Origin: Crambe crambe
Lineage: Eukaryota; Porifera; Demospongiae; Poecilosclerida; Crambeidae
Direction: 5' to 3'
DNA length: 64,000 nucleotides
Assembly: GCA_963924555.1 (NCBI GenBank)
Contig: OZ004590.1
Span: 806,001 to 870,000 of the forward strand
Shown here: positions 22,660 through 34,931 of the stretch, piece after piece
Layout of the letters: the number at the start of each line of letters is the position of its first letter
Numbering within the stretch: the first letter of the stretch is position 1
Program-made: the position numbers and the translations under genes
The notes under the pieces: model-generated
The model's input: only the letters and a program-made list of their open reading frames with translations
Told to the model about the DNA's origin: nothing
The model's database searches: none

Positions 22660-23930
22660 TTGACAACTATGTATCTAACAACATGCACCACATTAATTCC
22701 AGTTGAAAGAGATGTGAATAAACTATCTAGACTTGTGGAAAGAGAAACTGTGTGTGATGTCCCCCATCACACTCCTCCCTATTATAATCCAGAGTGAGGT
22801 TTAATTCATAGTGGCCCCTCAAGATCATTATAGCCAAATTTGTTTGTTTGTTTGTCTGTGTATGTTAGTTTGTTTAATTTGTTTGTTTGTGTGTTTGTTT
22901 GTTTGTTTGTTTGTTTGTTTGTTTGTTTGTTATATTCAACTTGCCTCTGGGGATTTTACCTTTGACCCAATAACATACAATGATATCCCCTTTTCACTTC
23001 AATAATAGAGCCATAAAAATAGAGTGATTCTTTGGAGGAGCACACAACACTGACAGTCAGCTAGAATTCTCTCTCAATGCTACATACTTGGCTTATAGAG
23101 GCAACAAATATCAGGAGACATTCGGTACAGCAATGGGGTCTCCTGTATCAGTGACAGTGGCTATCCTTGTTATGGAAGATATAGAGGAGAAGGCAGTTTC
23201 AGAATTCACCCCAGCCGATTTTCTGGAAAAGATCATGCGGATGACATATGCACAGATTCCATTCCTCGATTCTTTGATAACTTGAACTCTCCAATCAAAT
23301 TCACAGTGGAAATAGAAATGGATAACATGTTGGCATTTATGAACACAGAAATAACACATCATAAGGGTTCATTGACCACTTCAGTTTATATAAAAAGACA
23401 CACACACAATTAGTCTTTAAGTCACACCATCCACTAGCACACAAATTAGGAGTTGTATCATGCATATATAGCTCTGAACAGGAATCGAAAGAAGAAAAGG
23501 CACACATTTCTGAGGCTTTCAAAGCAAATGAATATCCTAACAGTATAATAAGAAGAGATGAGGTAACAGAAAATCATGCTCAGACTGATAAAGAAAGCCT
23601 GAAGTTACAATAATCTTACCATTAGACATACATATATAAGGCACAGTTGAACATCAGAACTTGTTTTAAACCATAATTATGTAACATTGAGGAGACTATC
23701 ACTACATCCTAAGACAGGAGGAATGTACCAAATATCTTGCAGTACATGCAATGACACTTACATTGGATAAACAGGTAGAACAATGAGCCACAGGATTAAG
23801 GAACAAAAGAGCACTTACTCTTCAGGGAACAGCTGATGCAAACTATTTAGGCAGTAGCAGAACACGCAATGAAACACAACCATGAGATAGCTTGGAAGAG
23901 TGCAAAGGTAACATGAAAATATGAATATGA
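22660..23930 (+). mobile_element. Penelope-like retroelement, decayed (in intron of D)
   Basis: Plus-strand frames show reverse-transcriptase motif GTAMGSPVSVTVAILVMED (23121-23177), then FTVEIEMDNMLAFMNTEITH and, in other frames, SHHPLAHKLGVV (near 23424), the usual order in Penelope-like elements. A GIY-YIG core lies near 23740-23800 but with a TAA between its Ile-Gly and Thr-Gly. The region of the catalytic YxDD motif (near 23234-23250) is altered and out of frame. Several stops and shifts make it inactive. It lies antisense to the receptor gene in the Ig-FN3 intron, as in copy F. Confidence 0.75.
22838..22932. repeat. GTTT/TTTG microsatellite
   Basis: Long run of TTTG units with a few interruptions, within the 5' part of the Penelope-like element; a shorter version lies at 32410-32465 and another at 45137-45200. 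Confidence 0.85.
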
Positions 23931-24118
23931 ACCAAAGGTGTAATTGGGTTCATGACCATTCTTCACGTTACACAAAAGTCATTAGGGGGTTTGATTAGGG
24001 GGTTAATATTTTAAACTTTGGTATTGTGGGTCAAAGGTCAGTCCAGTCCACTCTTTACAAATAAAGGAAAAAGATTTACCATATTCTAAGAAAAAGTACA
24101 GCTGGCTGTATGCAGTTC

Positions 24119-24300
24119 AGAGTGAACTTCAGTCAAGTAGCCCCTTACCCATCACCAATATTACCAAACTACGAGCTAACTATTCCTACTTCACTCCCAT
24201 AACAGGCCAAGATGAGATATAAAGGGAGTGAAGTAGGAATAGTTAGCTCGTAGTTTGGTAATACTGGTGATGGGTAAGGTTACTTGACTGAAGTTCTCTC
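24119..24300. mobile_element. Foldback MITE
   Basis: Arms 24119-24197 and 24224-24300 are near-perfect inverted repeats around a ~26-bp loop; the core CTATTCCTACTTCACTCCC is shared with 7096-7534. It lies in the Ig-FN3 intron of copy D; copy F has the matching element at 34204-34348. Confidence 0.85.
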
Positions 24301-24439
24301 AAGTTCTAGTAAATTGTTTCTTAAAGTGCTTTGATGAATGTGCTCTACTCTAGACTATCTTCTCATCAAAATCCAAGTGGCCAAATTTACAGTATTATCA
24401 GGTTCTCCCAGTGAAACTGATCAGAGCAGTGCTTGAATG

Positions 24440-27400
24440 CCACATCAAAGGATTTTGATATTCTTGTGGTTATTAAAATACATTGTTTTAACCACATGAA
24501 AGAAAAATGGGCCCATCAGACACCTCTCTAACACCTTTTGGAGAGAACCCTGATTATTATCAACATTACGTATAAGAGTAATATTTGCAGTCACTCCTAC
24601 TCCTCCTCTTCCTCCTCCTCCTTCACACTGCACTACAGTTCCATCAAGACTCCTAGTAGCTGTTGTAGTGAGAGTGGACACTAGTTCCATAGGAGAAGTG
24701 GTATAGGAAGTTGCTCCATATTTAAACACTCCATCTGATGAGCTGAATGGCATCATACCCACATCTGAAACAACTAAAACTTGAATGGGGTAGTTCCTTG
24801 TAGGAGTGGTGATCATCCAAAAAATTCCTCTTTCATTAACAGTGCAAGTGAACACTACTAGTTCTCCATCACAAGCAGCAACAGAGGAAGGAGATAAGGT
24901 CAGTGCATCTAACATGAATAGAAAAGATGTGATTACTTATGTCCTCGTAGTAGTAGAGAGGTTGACCTCTTTGGTAGAGTATTTTGTACATTCATCATGC
25001 AGTACACTGTCTCAAAACTCTTATTATCATGCACATGATGATGCAACCTCACACTTCAAAAGTGGGGAAATCTCCCAATCTACCTTTATAGCTACACTCT
25101 ATACGAAATAATCTACAAAAGAGGTCAACTTCTCTACTACGAGGACATAAGGCTTGGGTCCAAGTGTGTCTAGAATATTGCCGAAGAGTGGCAGGTGCTC
25201 TAATTTTAGAAGGGATAACACAACACCAGAAAGACACAGTGCAACATAATAATGGTCTTACATGAGATAATGTAAAGTCCAAGTGTCTGAGATATGGTAG
25301 CACAAGCAAAGAGATGGCATGGACATGAGATTTTGTTGTTGTTGTTGTGATACGTATATTTTTTGATGTTTATTTGCTTACACAGGTGCAGCAGACCCAA
25401 TTAACTCTAGGTTCAAGCTAATTAGACCTGTAGGATAAGAAACTGCATAATATTAACCCTTTTAATCCTTGTCCTCCCATGTGTGCCTGTGAACTGCACG
25501 GTAAAAAGCGGTTACAATGTCTCCAATTGTACAATAAAATAGATTTTATAATAATAATAAAATAATAATAAAATAAAATAAAATAATAAAATAGATCTTA
25601 AATAGATGCTTTTAGTTAGTGTGCTAACTGTTACACTTCCACTTACTGTAAAGCTGAGTGAACTCTATAACGGAAAAGGTACTCTTTATATTGCAATCTT
25701 TGTCATGCATCTAGACAGTACGAAACATTTTTTCTTCATGAAGTATTGTCAGCCTTAGTTGCAAAATGTACTCTTTGACAAAAAATGATAATTGTACACA
25801 GCATAGGCAAAGACTGAGCTAGTTTAGATGCTTGCTAGAGCAACACTTTAGTTCTACACATATTCTCCATCAGTCCCACGAAACTGAAAAAGTTCTTTCT
25901 AACAGATCAGAGCAGGAGGACATGAATGTCAGTACATGCACATAAGCATGCAGTTTCCTATCCCATGTACGTAGTTTATTGTATCTTAGATTCAATTTCT
26001 ATGAAAAAACTCATCAGTCTGCTATGTGCTCAAAAGTCGTCTGCTGTCTGATTGAACTTTGACAAAACAATATAGAAGTGCAACATTTAACTACACATCT
26101 TATAATCATAACATATCAGCATTTTGTGTGTGGGCTCACTTCACTCACCCAATTATGGGGTTAAGTGATCAGTCGTGGTGTCCACATATTTATATGCCCC
26201 CAAGTTTTTTTTCATGCTCACAGAGTACTCACTGTTGCGGGTCTTCTACAGCCCTTTGGCTTCCGAAGGGCTAAAGTTCTTATGTAATCCGTCCCATACC
26301 AACATACAGCATAATTCAATAATCATGTGCATGGTATGAAATCTCCAATTGCTCTTGTTGTACATAGAAAGAGACGGAACTCCACTAACCAATGTCTGCA
26401 TGAAGCCTATAACTGCCATGGACTCACTATGGATTATGAAATAGTCTACTTATGACCTCAGTGAGTGAGTGAGTGAGTGAGTGAGTGGTGCTATACCGGA
26501 TTCTATACAGCCCTTGTCTCTGTACTATTGAGTGCAGTCATCTCTACATCACCTCTTTCTCATTAAGCAGTATAGACCTACACCATTATTATCATGCAAC
26601 CTAGCCACCTCTTTCCTGACCTCTTCTCCTGGACATAACCACTGACACTGTGTGGACATCAAGATCATTATGGACTTTGCCTTGGCTTTGGGGTTGGGAC
26701 ATATCTGCTTTTTATCAATACTTACTACTGATTGATATCCATGGTATTAGTAGACAAATGGTATAAAGTCTGTTTCTGTCTGCCATTGTGACTGTCACTA
26801 TTCATGCACTTTGACCTCTGCTGCAGCATAATCATAATTATCCATTCAATGATGTTGCAAAACAACAGTCATCTCATCTGTTTGCTAATCTGCTGCATCT
26901 CAACTAGCAGTAAGTCTGTAATACTAAGCTAGCAGCTATTAGCTATCCTAATAGCTGCTGTCACTCAGTCAAAATAGTTTGTTGCATGATTATAAGCTAA
27001 CCACATTAGCTAACCTGAGGAGTTGAATTGTACTTCATGCATGGGAAAGAGCTAGCTAGCAAGTCTTTGAGAGAGTATTAGCCCCAAACCTGGTCTCTTC
27101 CCATGTAATTAATGGGGTCTAGACTACTACTCATGTGACTACTGCTCACCTTATAATGCATGGTGGTGGACTGTTTTTGTTTAGCAACTACTCAATTAAA
27201 TAAATAATGCCATATTAGGAGACTTGCTTACATAGCTACAAATGCAAAGTACCCAGAAGTTGTTACATGTAAAACAAATCCTTCTGCCCAATCAATGTAG
27301 TGTCCACATACTGTTAAAAGAGTTTATTATCTCTATAATTACTTCAGCAAGATGCGTGGAAATTTGCATACAAAATACTCATTATATGGCACACATTGTG

Positions 27401-27440
27401 GTGAAAGTTTGATACATGTATCATTAACTGAAGTTATGCA
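24440..27440. repeat. Segmental duplication SD2, left copy
   Basis: From the Ig exon of copy D outward through its upstream spacer, this block is colinear with about 34450-37340 (Ig exon and spacer of copy F), with small indels such as a shorter GAGT repeat there. Confidence 0.8.
26459..26487 (+). repeat. GAGT tetranucleotide repeat
   Basis: About seven units of GAGT; the duplicate at 36379-36401 has fewer units, so it is length-variable between copies. Confidence 0.85.
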
Positions 27441-27827
27441 GTTAAATGATTCCTAGAATACCACTTCTTCTCCAGTGGACCATTTTCTGAAACTATAGAA
27501 GTGCATGTCAAAGATAAATGTCTACACTATAAATAATACTACCGTATATGAGTTAATGTTGGTGGGAGTTTTATTTGGCATTTGTACCATGGAAGATTTT
27601 TGGCAGACATTATTATTGGCGGTGGCATGTCATCGCACACATTCTTATACCACGTGCATGTGTGCATGCCATCTGTCGAGCACCAAACAAGCCAGGATAG
27701 GAGCATAGCTGGTCCTGACTCACTGATTGAGCTGGCCAGGAGAACTTGCTATACATACTCAAGAAACTTCTTTCATCTGTCCCTGCAGACGTAAAGAAGA
27801 ATGAACTAGCTTCAGATATCAGTGTAC

Positions 27828-27960
27828 GTATGATGTAGGGATTATTGGCTGGATATACAGAGAACGAAAATTGGCCCCCTTCATCCCTACCCTTGTTTGC
27901 TTACTTTTTTGAGCAATAGTCATCCCAGAAATGTTTTCCCCTAAGCCTGAGGCCAGTATT
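27828..27960. mobile_element. Half of a foldback element
   Basis: Contains ATTGGCTGGATATACAGA and CTTACTTTTTTGAGCAATAG, which match the right arm of the complete foldback at 59943-60243; the other arm is missing here. Confidence 0.6.
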
Positions 27961-28108
27961 AGCAGGAACTCCCATAGTCTGAAACTGATGCTTTAAGCAT
28001 GCATTACTTAATAGTTGATACGTTATACTATAATAAAAGAACAGAAATGCAATTACACAACATAACTTCTACTTATTTATCTTCCTGTCATTCATTATTT
28101 TCTTCAAG

Positions 28109-30150
28109 GTGCAGTGACCTTACTCCCTCCATCTTATGCTGCCTGCAATAGAGAGTCAGTGATGTTCACATGCAGTGCTACTACTCAAACCTCCATTCGA
28201 TGGACTATCACTTCTCCCATGATGAATTACCAACCCCTTGACTTGACTCAGCTGGATGTGGGGATAATGCCACTTCCCACTAGAGGTGATTTTTCATTTA
28301 ATGTAACATCTTACACACCCTCCACTATGGAATTGGAGACCACTGTGACTGTGACTGCTAGTGAGGACCTCAATGGAACTATGTTGGAGTGTGCTACAAT
28401 CATATCAGGAGATGTAATAAGGAGAACTGCAGTTATGACAGTTATAGGTAACTTTACCTTCCATAATATGCGTTTACCCGAGGGTTGAATCTAGACTATC
28501 ATGCATAACTTTACTGCATCACAATGTATGCTGTATTGAAAGCTCTTTATATCTACTCACCCGAGAACTACTAGGGGATCATTGAAGTTGGTACCATAAC
28601 TAGTAGCTGACTAGATTCTATACCTGAATTATTTTTAAAGCTTGTGTGTATCTCTTAGCTGTAGTAATCAATGAAAGTTTCCATCATAAAAAAGCTGCTC
28701 ATACTCATGAATGTTTTCATTTCACTACTACCTATCATATCGTGAACCATATCCATAATATATATATGTATGACTTTGTGCAGTTCTCAAAGGAGCCTTA
28801 ATTAAGTGAGCGCAAGTATTTGCTATAATATCTGTATAGTCAATAATTGTAGTGAGTTCTAGCAGAAATCACTCCTATAAGCCTCTTATTTAGCAAGCAA
28901 GGGATGGTTATGATTCAGGTTCTTTTCTATGCAGATGACCCTACATCATTTAGTCTGATAATTCCTAACACTTCAGATCTGGAGTTTGGGAGAACTAGTA
29001 TCACAGCCATTGATGTATCCTGGACACCACAGGATGGTGTCAACTATGTCATTGCCATCAGTCCACCTATTCCGTATAACAATGCTTCAAGGACTAGCAT
29101 AACCATACCCAATGTCCCCTTCAACACCCAGTACAACATCACTGTAGGGGCCATCAACCGTTGTGGCAACTACACTGCATCCACCTCACTAAACTACAGT
29201 AAGTCATTGTAGCAAATGTTGGCTGAATGAGTAGTCATTTAACTTTCATGTAGCTCGCTGTGTCTTCCCTTCCATCAGTCCTCGTGTGAGACTGGTCCCT
29301 AATGTGGTGGGTGTGGCATCAGCCCCTGAGGGCACTGTCATCTCATTCTCATGTATTAGTGTGGATCAAGTGTTGGTTGGTGTGGACAATGCCACATGTG
29401 TTGGAGGTGTATGGAGTCCAGACATTGATGGAGTCATCTGCAGAGGTAAAATTATCTCCATTGGTCTTATCATGGAGCATAAGTTTAGTTTTATGTGATG
29501 TAGTGATTGGGAGTCCCAATTTGTTTCTTATCATATTGCAGGACAGTGTGGGTTACCAGTGTTTGCTGAGGGTGTGGTGGTGGTTGATAACTTCACTGCT
29601 ACTTTTGAAGGTTCTTCCTTCGATTTCACTTGTGCTGATGGTTTGAGTCCCACTACCATCATCAGAACTGACTGCACTGCAGAAGGTCACTGGAGTCCAG
29701 ATCCTGCCACATACATGTGCATCAATGCCAGTGCTACCACAACTGCTGCTGATGTGACAACTGAATCAGATGCTACTGATAAAGAAGGTATAGCTACTGA
29801 CCTTAGTCTGATGACAGTTATTAATAGTGAAGGATCACACAACCAATTACATTTCTTTTTCTATACTAGCTACAGCATGTGCTTCTGAACCAGTGAGCTC
29901 TACCACTGTGGTGACTGTGGTCTGCAGCATTGTGTTCTTCATTGTTGGAGTGGTGGGTGGGTTTGCTGGTGGTATTCTAGTTGTGTATTGCTGTGGCAAG
30001 TGGCAGTTGGTTCACCAGAGGAATCACAACCTCCAACCCAGCCAGCCTCCACCTGCTCCACTTTATGAGGATGTCATTGTGACCACTGTTGTCAAAGATA
30101 GAGATGAGCTGGAACTAAAGGACAATGTAGCATATGGACATCTCAGGTAG
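28109..30150 (+). CDS. Receptor copy E (Ig-FN3-CCP-CCP-TM), open
   Basis: Exons: Ig 28109-28447, FN3 28935-29198, CCP1 29254-29445, CCP2 29542-29787, stalk-TM-tail 29870-30150; together an open frame of about 440 residues plus stop. The Ig is type II, close to copy C, but differs around the first loop (SATTQTSIRW against SATQTSIRW) and at NYQPLD. FN3, CCP1 (Cys at TRC, FSC, ATC, VIC) and CCP2 (QC, FTC, TDC, MC) keep their canonical residues. A Thr/Ser-rich stalk leads to a helix with GGFAGG small-residue spacing and the basic-aromatic stop CCGKWQLVHQRN. The cytoplasmic tail has PPPAPLYEDV and terminal VAYGHLR. This is one of the best candidates for a working gene; only the 5' leader is not located. 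Its tail faces copy F across 0.8 kb. Confidence 0.85.
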
Positions 30151-30956
30151 CTAACTACCTAGTTAATTTTCTTATGACAATAATATTTTTCTTGATGAAG
30201 GGAGGTCACCATTATTTTCGACATGCATTCATTTAGTGATTAGAAAACAACCTATTGAATATGTGTGAATTGCTGATTCACTTTATAAAAGAACAGTAGG
30301 AAAGGAATTGATAGTGTGGATGCATGCTGGTTCTACAGAAGAAGAAGAAAAGGAAACAGTTCTGATCACTTTTAACTGAAGCATGAATCATGTAATGATG
30401 TGGAGTTGTGAGCTAGGCATAGACTACATCATTCAAGATGATTTGCTATTCCATTAAGCTCTAGGTCTCTGAATATTAATTGAAGATACAGGTGCATGTA
30501 TGCATTGCTGTTGTTGGGGCAACACAGTCAATAGTCAATAGCTACATGGAAGAGGGAAATGTTCAAACTCTATTATTATTATGAATAACAGTAGGAAAGG
30601 GAGTAAAGAAAGGGAGCAAAGTTTTATCGTGCTGCAATATTCAGCCATGATTCAAATATGTATAGTCTGTCGTTCTGCCTATCTGATCAGCTGTAGTTAT
30701 AGCTAGCTATCTGACTAGCATAAAATCATGCAGTGTTGTGGAGTTGGGTTGTAGTCAGCCAGATAGTTATCTCTTAGTAACATGCATGGCTTCATCCTTA
30801 CATAATTTCATCCATATAGACAATTAACCCAACCTGTTCTTTTGCTTGTAGTATCAGATAACTAGCTATTAGCTAGCTTGTGATGTAATCCACATAAAAA
30901 TTGAAAATACATTTATTTATAAAATTTAAAAATTGAAATATTGACAAGAAAAGTAT
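30151..30956. other. Tail-to-tail spacer E/F
   Basis: No gene recognised. It is a shortened version of 18493-19812. Both flanking last exons end here. Confidence 0.5.
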
Positions 30957-33900
30957 TTATTTGAGATGTCCATATGCTACATTGTCCTTTAGTTCCAGCT
31001 CATCTTTATTTTTGACAACAGTGGTCACAATCACATCCTCATAAAGTGGAGCAGGTGGAAGCTGGCTGGGTTGAAGGTTGTGATTCTTCTGGTGAACCAA
31101 CTGCCACTTGCCACAGCAATACACAACTAGAACACCACCAGCAAACCCACCCACCACTCCAACAATGAAGAACACAATGCTGCAGACCACACCCACCACA
31201 GTGGTGGAGCTCACTGGTACAGAAGCACGTACTGTGACTGATACTGAAAAAGAAAAGTATATAAACGATCATGTGATGCTTCACTGAATACAAGTAGCTA
31301 TACCTTCTTGATCAGTAGCACTCGTCATAGTATTGTCAGCAGTTGTGGTAGCACTGGCATTGATGCACATGTGTGTGGCAGGATCTGGACTCCAGTGACC
31401 TTCTGCAGTGCAGTCAGTTCTGATGATGGTACTGGGACAAGTGAAGTTGAAGGAAGAACCTTCAAATGTAGCAGTGAAATTATCAACCACCACCACACCA
31501 TCAGCAAACACAGGTAACCCACACTCTCCTACAATAAAAATAAAGTAATGGTGATCATGGAAATAGATGTACCTCTGCACATGACTCCATCGATGTCTGG
31601 TCTCCATACACCTCCAACACAAGTGGCATTGTTCACACCAACCAACACTTGATTCACACTAATACATGAGAATGAGATGACAGTGCCCTCGGGGGCTGAT
31701 GCCACACCCACCACATTAGGGACCAGTCTCACACGAGGACTGATGGAAGGGAAGATACAGCGAGCTACATGAAAGTTAAATGACTACTCATTCAGCCAAC
31801 ATTTGCTACAATGACTTACTGTAGTTTAGTGAGGTGGATGCAGCGTAGCTGGCACCACAACGGTTGATGGCCCCTACAGTGATGTTGTACTGGGTGTTGA
31901 AGGGGACATTGGGTATGGTTATGCTAGTCCTTGAAGCATTGTTATATGGAATAGGTGGACTGATGGCAATGACATAGTTGACATCATCCTGTGGTGTCCA
32001 GGATACATTAATGGCTGTGATACTAGTCCTCCCAAACTCCAGATCTGAAGCGTCAGGAAGTGTCAGACTAAATGATGTAGGACTATCTGCAGAGGATGAC
32101 ACACACACATAGTTATATTATTAGCTAATTATTACTGCAATCAAAAGAAATTTGAGGTTGATGGTAAGGTCAAAGTCCATATGCTCACTGAATGACAATT
32201 GACATCTAGCAACATGCACCACATTAATTTCAGTTGAAAGAGGTGTGAATAAACTATCTAGACTTGTGGAAAGAGAAACTGTGTATGATGTCCCCCATCC
32301 TACCCTTGACACTCCTCCCTATTATAATCCAGAGGGTTTAGCTAATTACAATCTTAATCAAGAACTCATAGCTAGTGGCCCCTCAAGATCATTATGTTTG
32401 TGTATGTTAGTTCGTTTTGTTTGTTTGTTTTTTTTGTTTATTGTGTGTTTGTTGGTTTGTTGGTTTCTTTATATTTAACTTGCCTCTGGGGACTTTACCT
32501 TTGACCCAACAACATTCCCTTTTCACTTCAATACCAGTTAATAGAGCCACAAAAATAGAGTCTCAGCAGATGATTCTTTGGAGGAGCACACAACACTGAC
32601 GGTCAGTAAGTTACCAGAATTTTCTGTCAATGCTACATACTTGGCTTATAGAGGCAACAGCTATCAGGAGACATTCAGTACAGCAATGGGGTCTCCTGTA
32701 TCAGTGACAGTGGCTATCCTTGTTATGGAAGATATAGAGGAGAAGGCAGTTTCAGGATTCACCTCAGCTGATTTTCTGGAAACGATCATGTGGATGACAT
32801 ATGCACAGCCTTAACCAGATTCCATTCCAGTGGAAATAGAAATGGATAACAGGTTGGCATTTATGGACACAGAAATAACACATCATAAGGGTTCATTGAC
32901 CACTTCAGTTTATAGAAAGAAGACACATACAATGATAATTATTAGTCTTTTGAGTCACACCACTCAATAGCACACAAGTTAGCAGTTGTATCATGCATAT
33001 ATAGCTCTGAACAGGAATCGAAAGAAGAAAAGGCACACATTTCTGAGGCTTTCAAAGCGAATGAGTATAATAAGAAGAGATGAGGTAACAGAAAATCATG
33101 CTCAGACTGATAAAGAAAATCATGAAAGCTTGAAGCTATAATAAAACTTACCATTAGACATACATAAGGCACAGTTGAACATCAGAACTTATTTTAAACC
33201 ATATGTAACATTGAGGAGACTATTAGTGCATCTAGTGTACTAAATATCTTGCAGCACATGCAATGACACTTACATTGGACAAACAGGTAGAACAATGAGC
33301 CACAGGATTAAGGAACAAAAAAGAGCACTTACTTCAGGGGACAGCTGATGCAAACTATTTTGGCAGTAGCATAACATGCAATGAAACACAACATGAGATA
33401 GCTTGGAAGAGTGCAAAGGTAACATGAAAACATGAATATGAACCAAAGGAGTCAGACTCGAAAATGAACAGGATGGCATACTACTTTCTGACTACTATTG
33501 CCTTGTATGGTGCAGAACAGGAGAAAAGAAATACATGCCCAAAGCATTTTAGGTTGCCTAGGTTGTGTTTATTTTCTGTAATTTTCCCTTAGGATCATTC
33601 AGATTTTTGAATTTGTATTTACTGAAGATGACAGCTGAATAGCTGTTGAAATGTTTGAATTATTGAAAGCTAGTGGCAATTGAATAATGGTTACAATGAA
33701 TGTGCCTAGCAACATATTCCTAGGATAGCATACTTATTCCATATTTAATTATGTAGTAAACAATACAAGTGCACAACTACACATTTTCAAGAGCCTTGAG
33801 TTGGAAACAAATGCTTTGTGTTGGGGTAATAAGCAACTTTGTATGTCATCAAACTACCAGGAGACCATGGCCATTGAGGTTTGCATGGTAATAGATATTG

Positions 33901-34931
33901 GATTCAGGTAGGACGCTGGTAAGGTGTATGAACACCTTGGGCATGTGCGTGGGCGTATGCATGGGGTCATGCGTTGGTGTATGCATGATGGGTTCATCAT
34001 GTTGTACACAAAAGTCATTAGGGGGTTTGGCTTGTTTGTCGAACCTGTTCCGATCGTCATATTAATATTTTAAACTTTGGTGTTGTGGGTCAAAGGTCAG
34101 TCCAGTCCACTCTTTACAAGTAAAGGAAAAAGATTTACCATATTCTAAATAAAAAAGAAAAGTAAGAATGGCTGTGTGCAGTTCAAAAAAGTTCTAGCAA
34201 CAAGAGAGTGAACTCCAAGCTACGAGCTACTTCACTCCCATGACAGGCCAAGATAAGATATAAAGGGAGTGAAGTAGGAATAGTTAGCTCGTAGTTTGGT
34301 AATAATTATTGGTGATGGGTAAGGGGTTACTTGACTGAAGTTCACTCAAGTTCTATTATATTCTCATCAAAATCTAAGTGGCCAAATTTACAGTTCTCCC
34401 CAGTGAAACTGATCAGAGCATAGCCTCATCCCCAGGCTCTCGCGCGCGCACGGAGCAGTGCTTGAATACCACATTAAAGGATTTTGATATTCTTGTGGCT
34501 ATTAAAATACATTGTTTTAACCACATGAAAGAAAAATGGGCCCCATCAGACACCTCTCTAACACCCTTTGGGAGAACCATGATTATTATCAACATTACGT
34601 ATAAGAGTAATATTTGCAGTCACACTCCCTCCTCCTCCTCCTCCTTCACACTGCACTGCAGTTCCATCAAGACTCCTATTAACTGTTGTAGTGAGAGTGG
34701 ACACTAGTTCCATAGGAGAAGTGGTATAGGAAGTTGATGCAGATGAGAACACTCCGTCTGGTGTCATCAATGGCCTCATCCTGACTAATGCAGCGGATGC
34801 AGCTAGAGGGGTATAGTTCGTGGTAGGAGTGGTGATCCTCCATAGAATTGTTGTTTGATTAACAGTGCAAGTGAACACTACGAGTTCTCCATCACAAGCA
34901 GCAACAGAGGAAGGAGATAAGGTCAGTGCAT
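30957..34931 (-). CDS. Receptor copy F (Ig-FN3-CCP-CCP-TM), open
   Basis: Minus-strand exons: Ig 34931-34599, FN3 32086-31820, CCP1 31764-31573, CCP2 31528-31304, stalk-TM-tail 31243-30957; the sum gives about 434 residues with no stop. The Ig (type I) has NQTTILWRITT between the first Cys and Trp, NYTPLAASAALV after the C' strand, and six Gly after the second Cys. CCP2 is shorter, reading FTCPSTIIRTDC where others have FTCADGLSPTTIIRTDC, but keeps four Cys. The tail ends PPPAPLYEDV ... VAYGHLK. FN3 carries DDVNY where others have DGVNY. The 2.5-kb Ig-FN3 intron holds a Penelope-like element antisense to the gene and a foldback MITE. The head-to-head neighbour is pseudogene G. Confidence 0.85.
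32150..33540 (+). mobile_element. Penelope-like retroelement, decayed (in intron of F)
   Basis: Same element as in copy D. The RT motif here reads STAMGSPVSVTVAILVMED near 32680; the D element has GTAMGSP. The YxDD region near 32785-32800 is displaced into another frame. The GIY-YIG core near 33262-33310 reads CNDTYIGQTGRTMSHR without the stop seen in D. Several frameshifts separate the parts. Its antisense position in the same intron as in D shows it was already there before the receptor copies split. Confidence 0.75.
34204..34348. mobile_element. Foldback MITE, left arm eroded
   Basis: The right arm (34265-34348) equals that of 24224-24300; the left arm has lost about 40 bp in its middle, leaving CTACGAGCTACTTCACTCCC. 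It lies in the Ig-FN3 intron of F at the place matching copy D. Confidence 0.75.

Larger units (their letters stand above)
22298..24908 (-). pseudogene. Receptor copy D, Ig and truncated FN3
   Basis: The Ig exon 24908-24570 is open (113 codons, type I): first Cys in VVFTC, Trp in GIFWMITT, second Cys in VVQCEGGGG then RGGVG. The FN3 exon starts at 22558 and is normal to about NVPFN (22370), after which a deletion and an inverted repeat replace the QYNITV strand. Both CCP exons are absent. The tail survives only as the end of the 661-codon chimera. The Ig-FN3 intron contains a Penelope-like element and a foldback MITE. The head-to-head partner is copy E. Confidence 0.8.
24909..28108. other. 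Head-to-head spacer between D and E
   Basis: No coding region recognised. It contains the conserved block near 26735, an AT-rich simple stretch around 25545-25600, a GAGT repeat at 26459-26487, and half of a foldback element near 27828-27960. The leader exons of D and E are expected here but were not identified. Confidence 0.55.

Noticed and set aside
23111..23362. Minus-strand 83-codon frame
   Set aside because: Antisense shadow of the Penelope-like reverse transcriptase.
31325..31522. Trp- and Leu-rich frame across CCP2 (also at 2-205 and 29302-29646)
   Set aside because: It is the CCP2 exon read in the wrong frame; the frame with four Cys and GHWSPDP is the real one.
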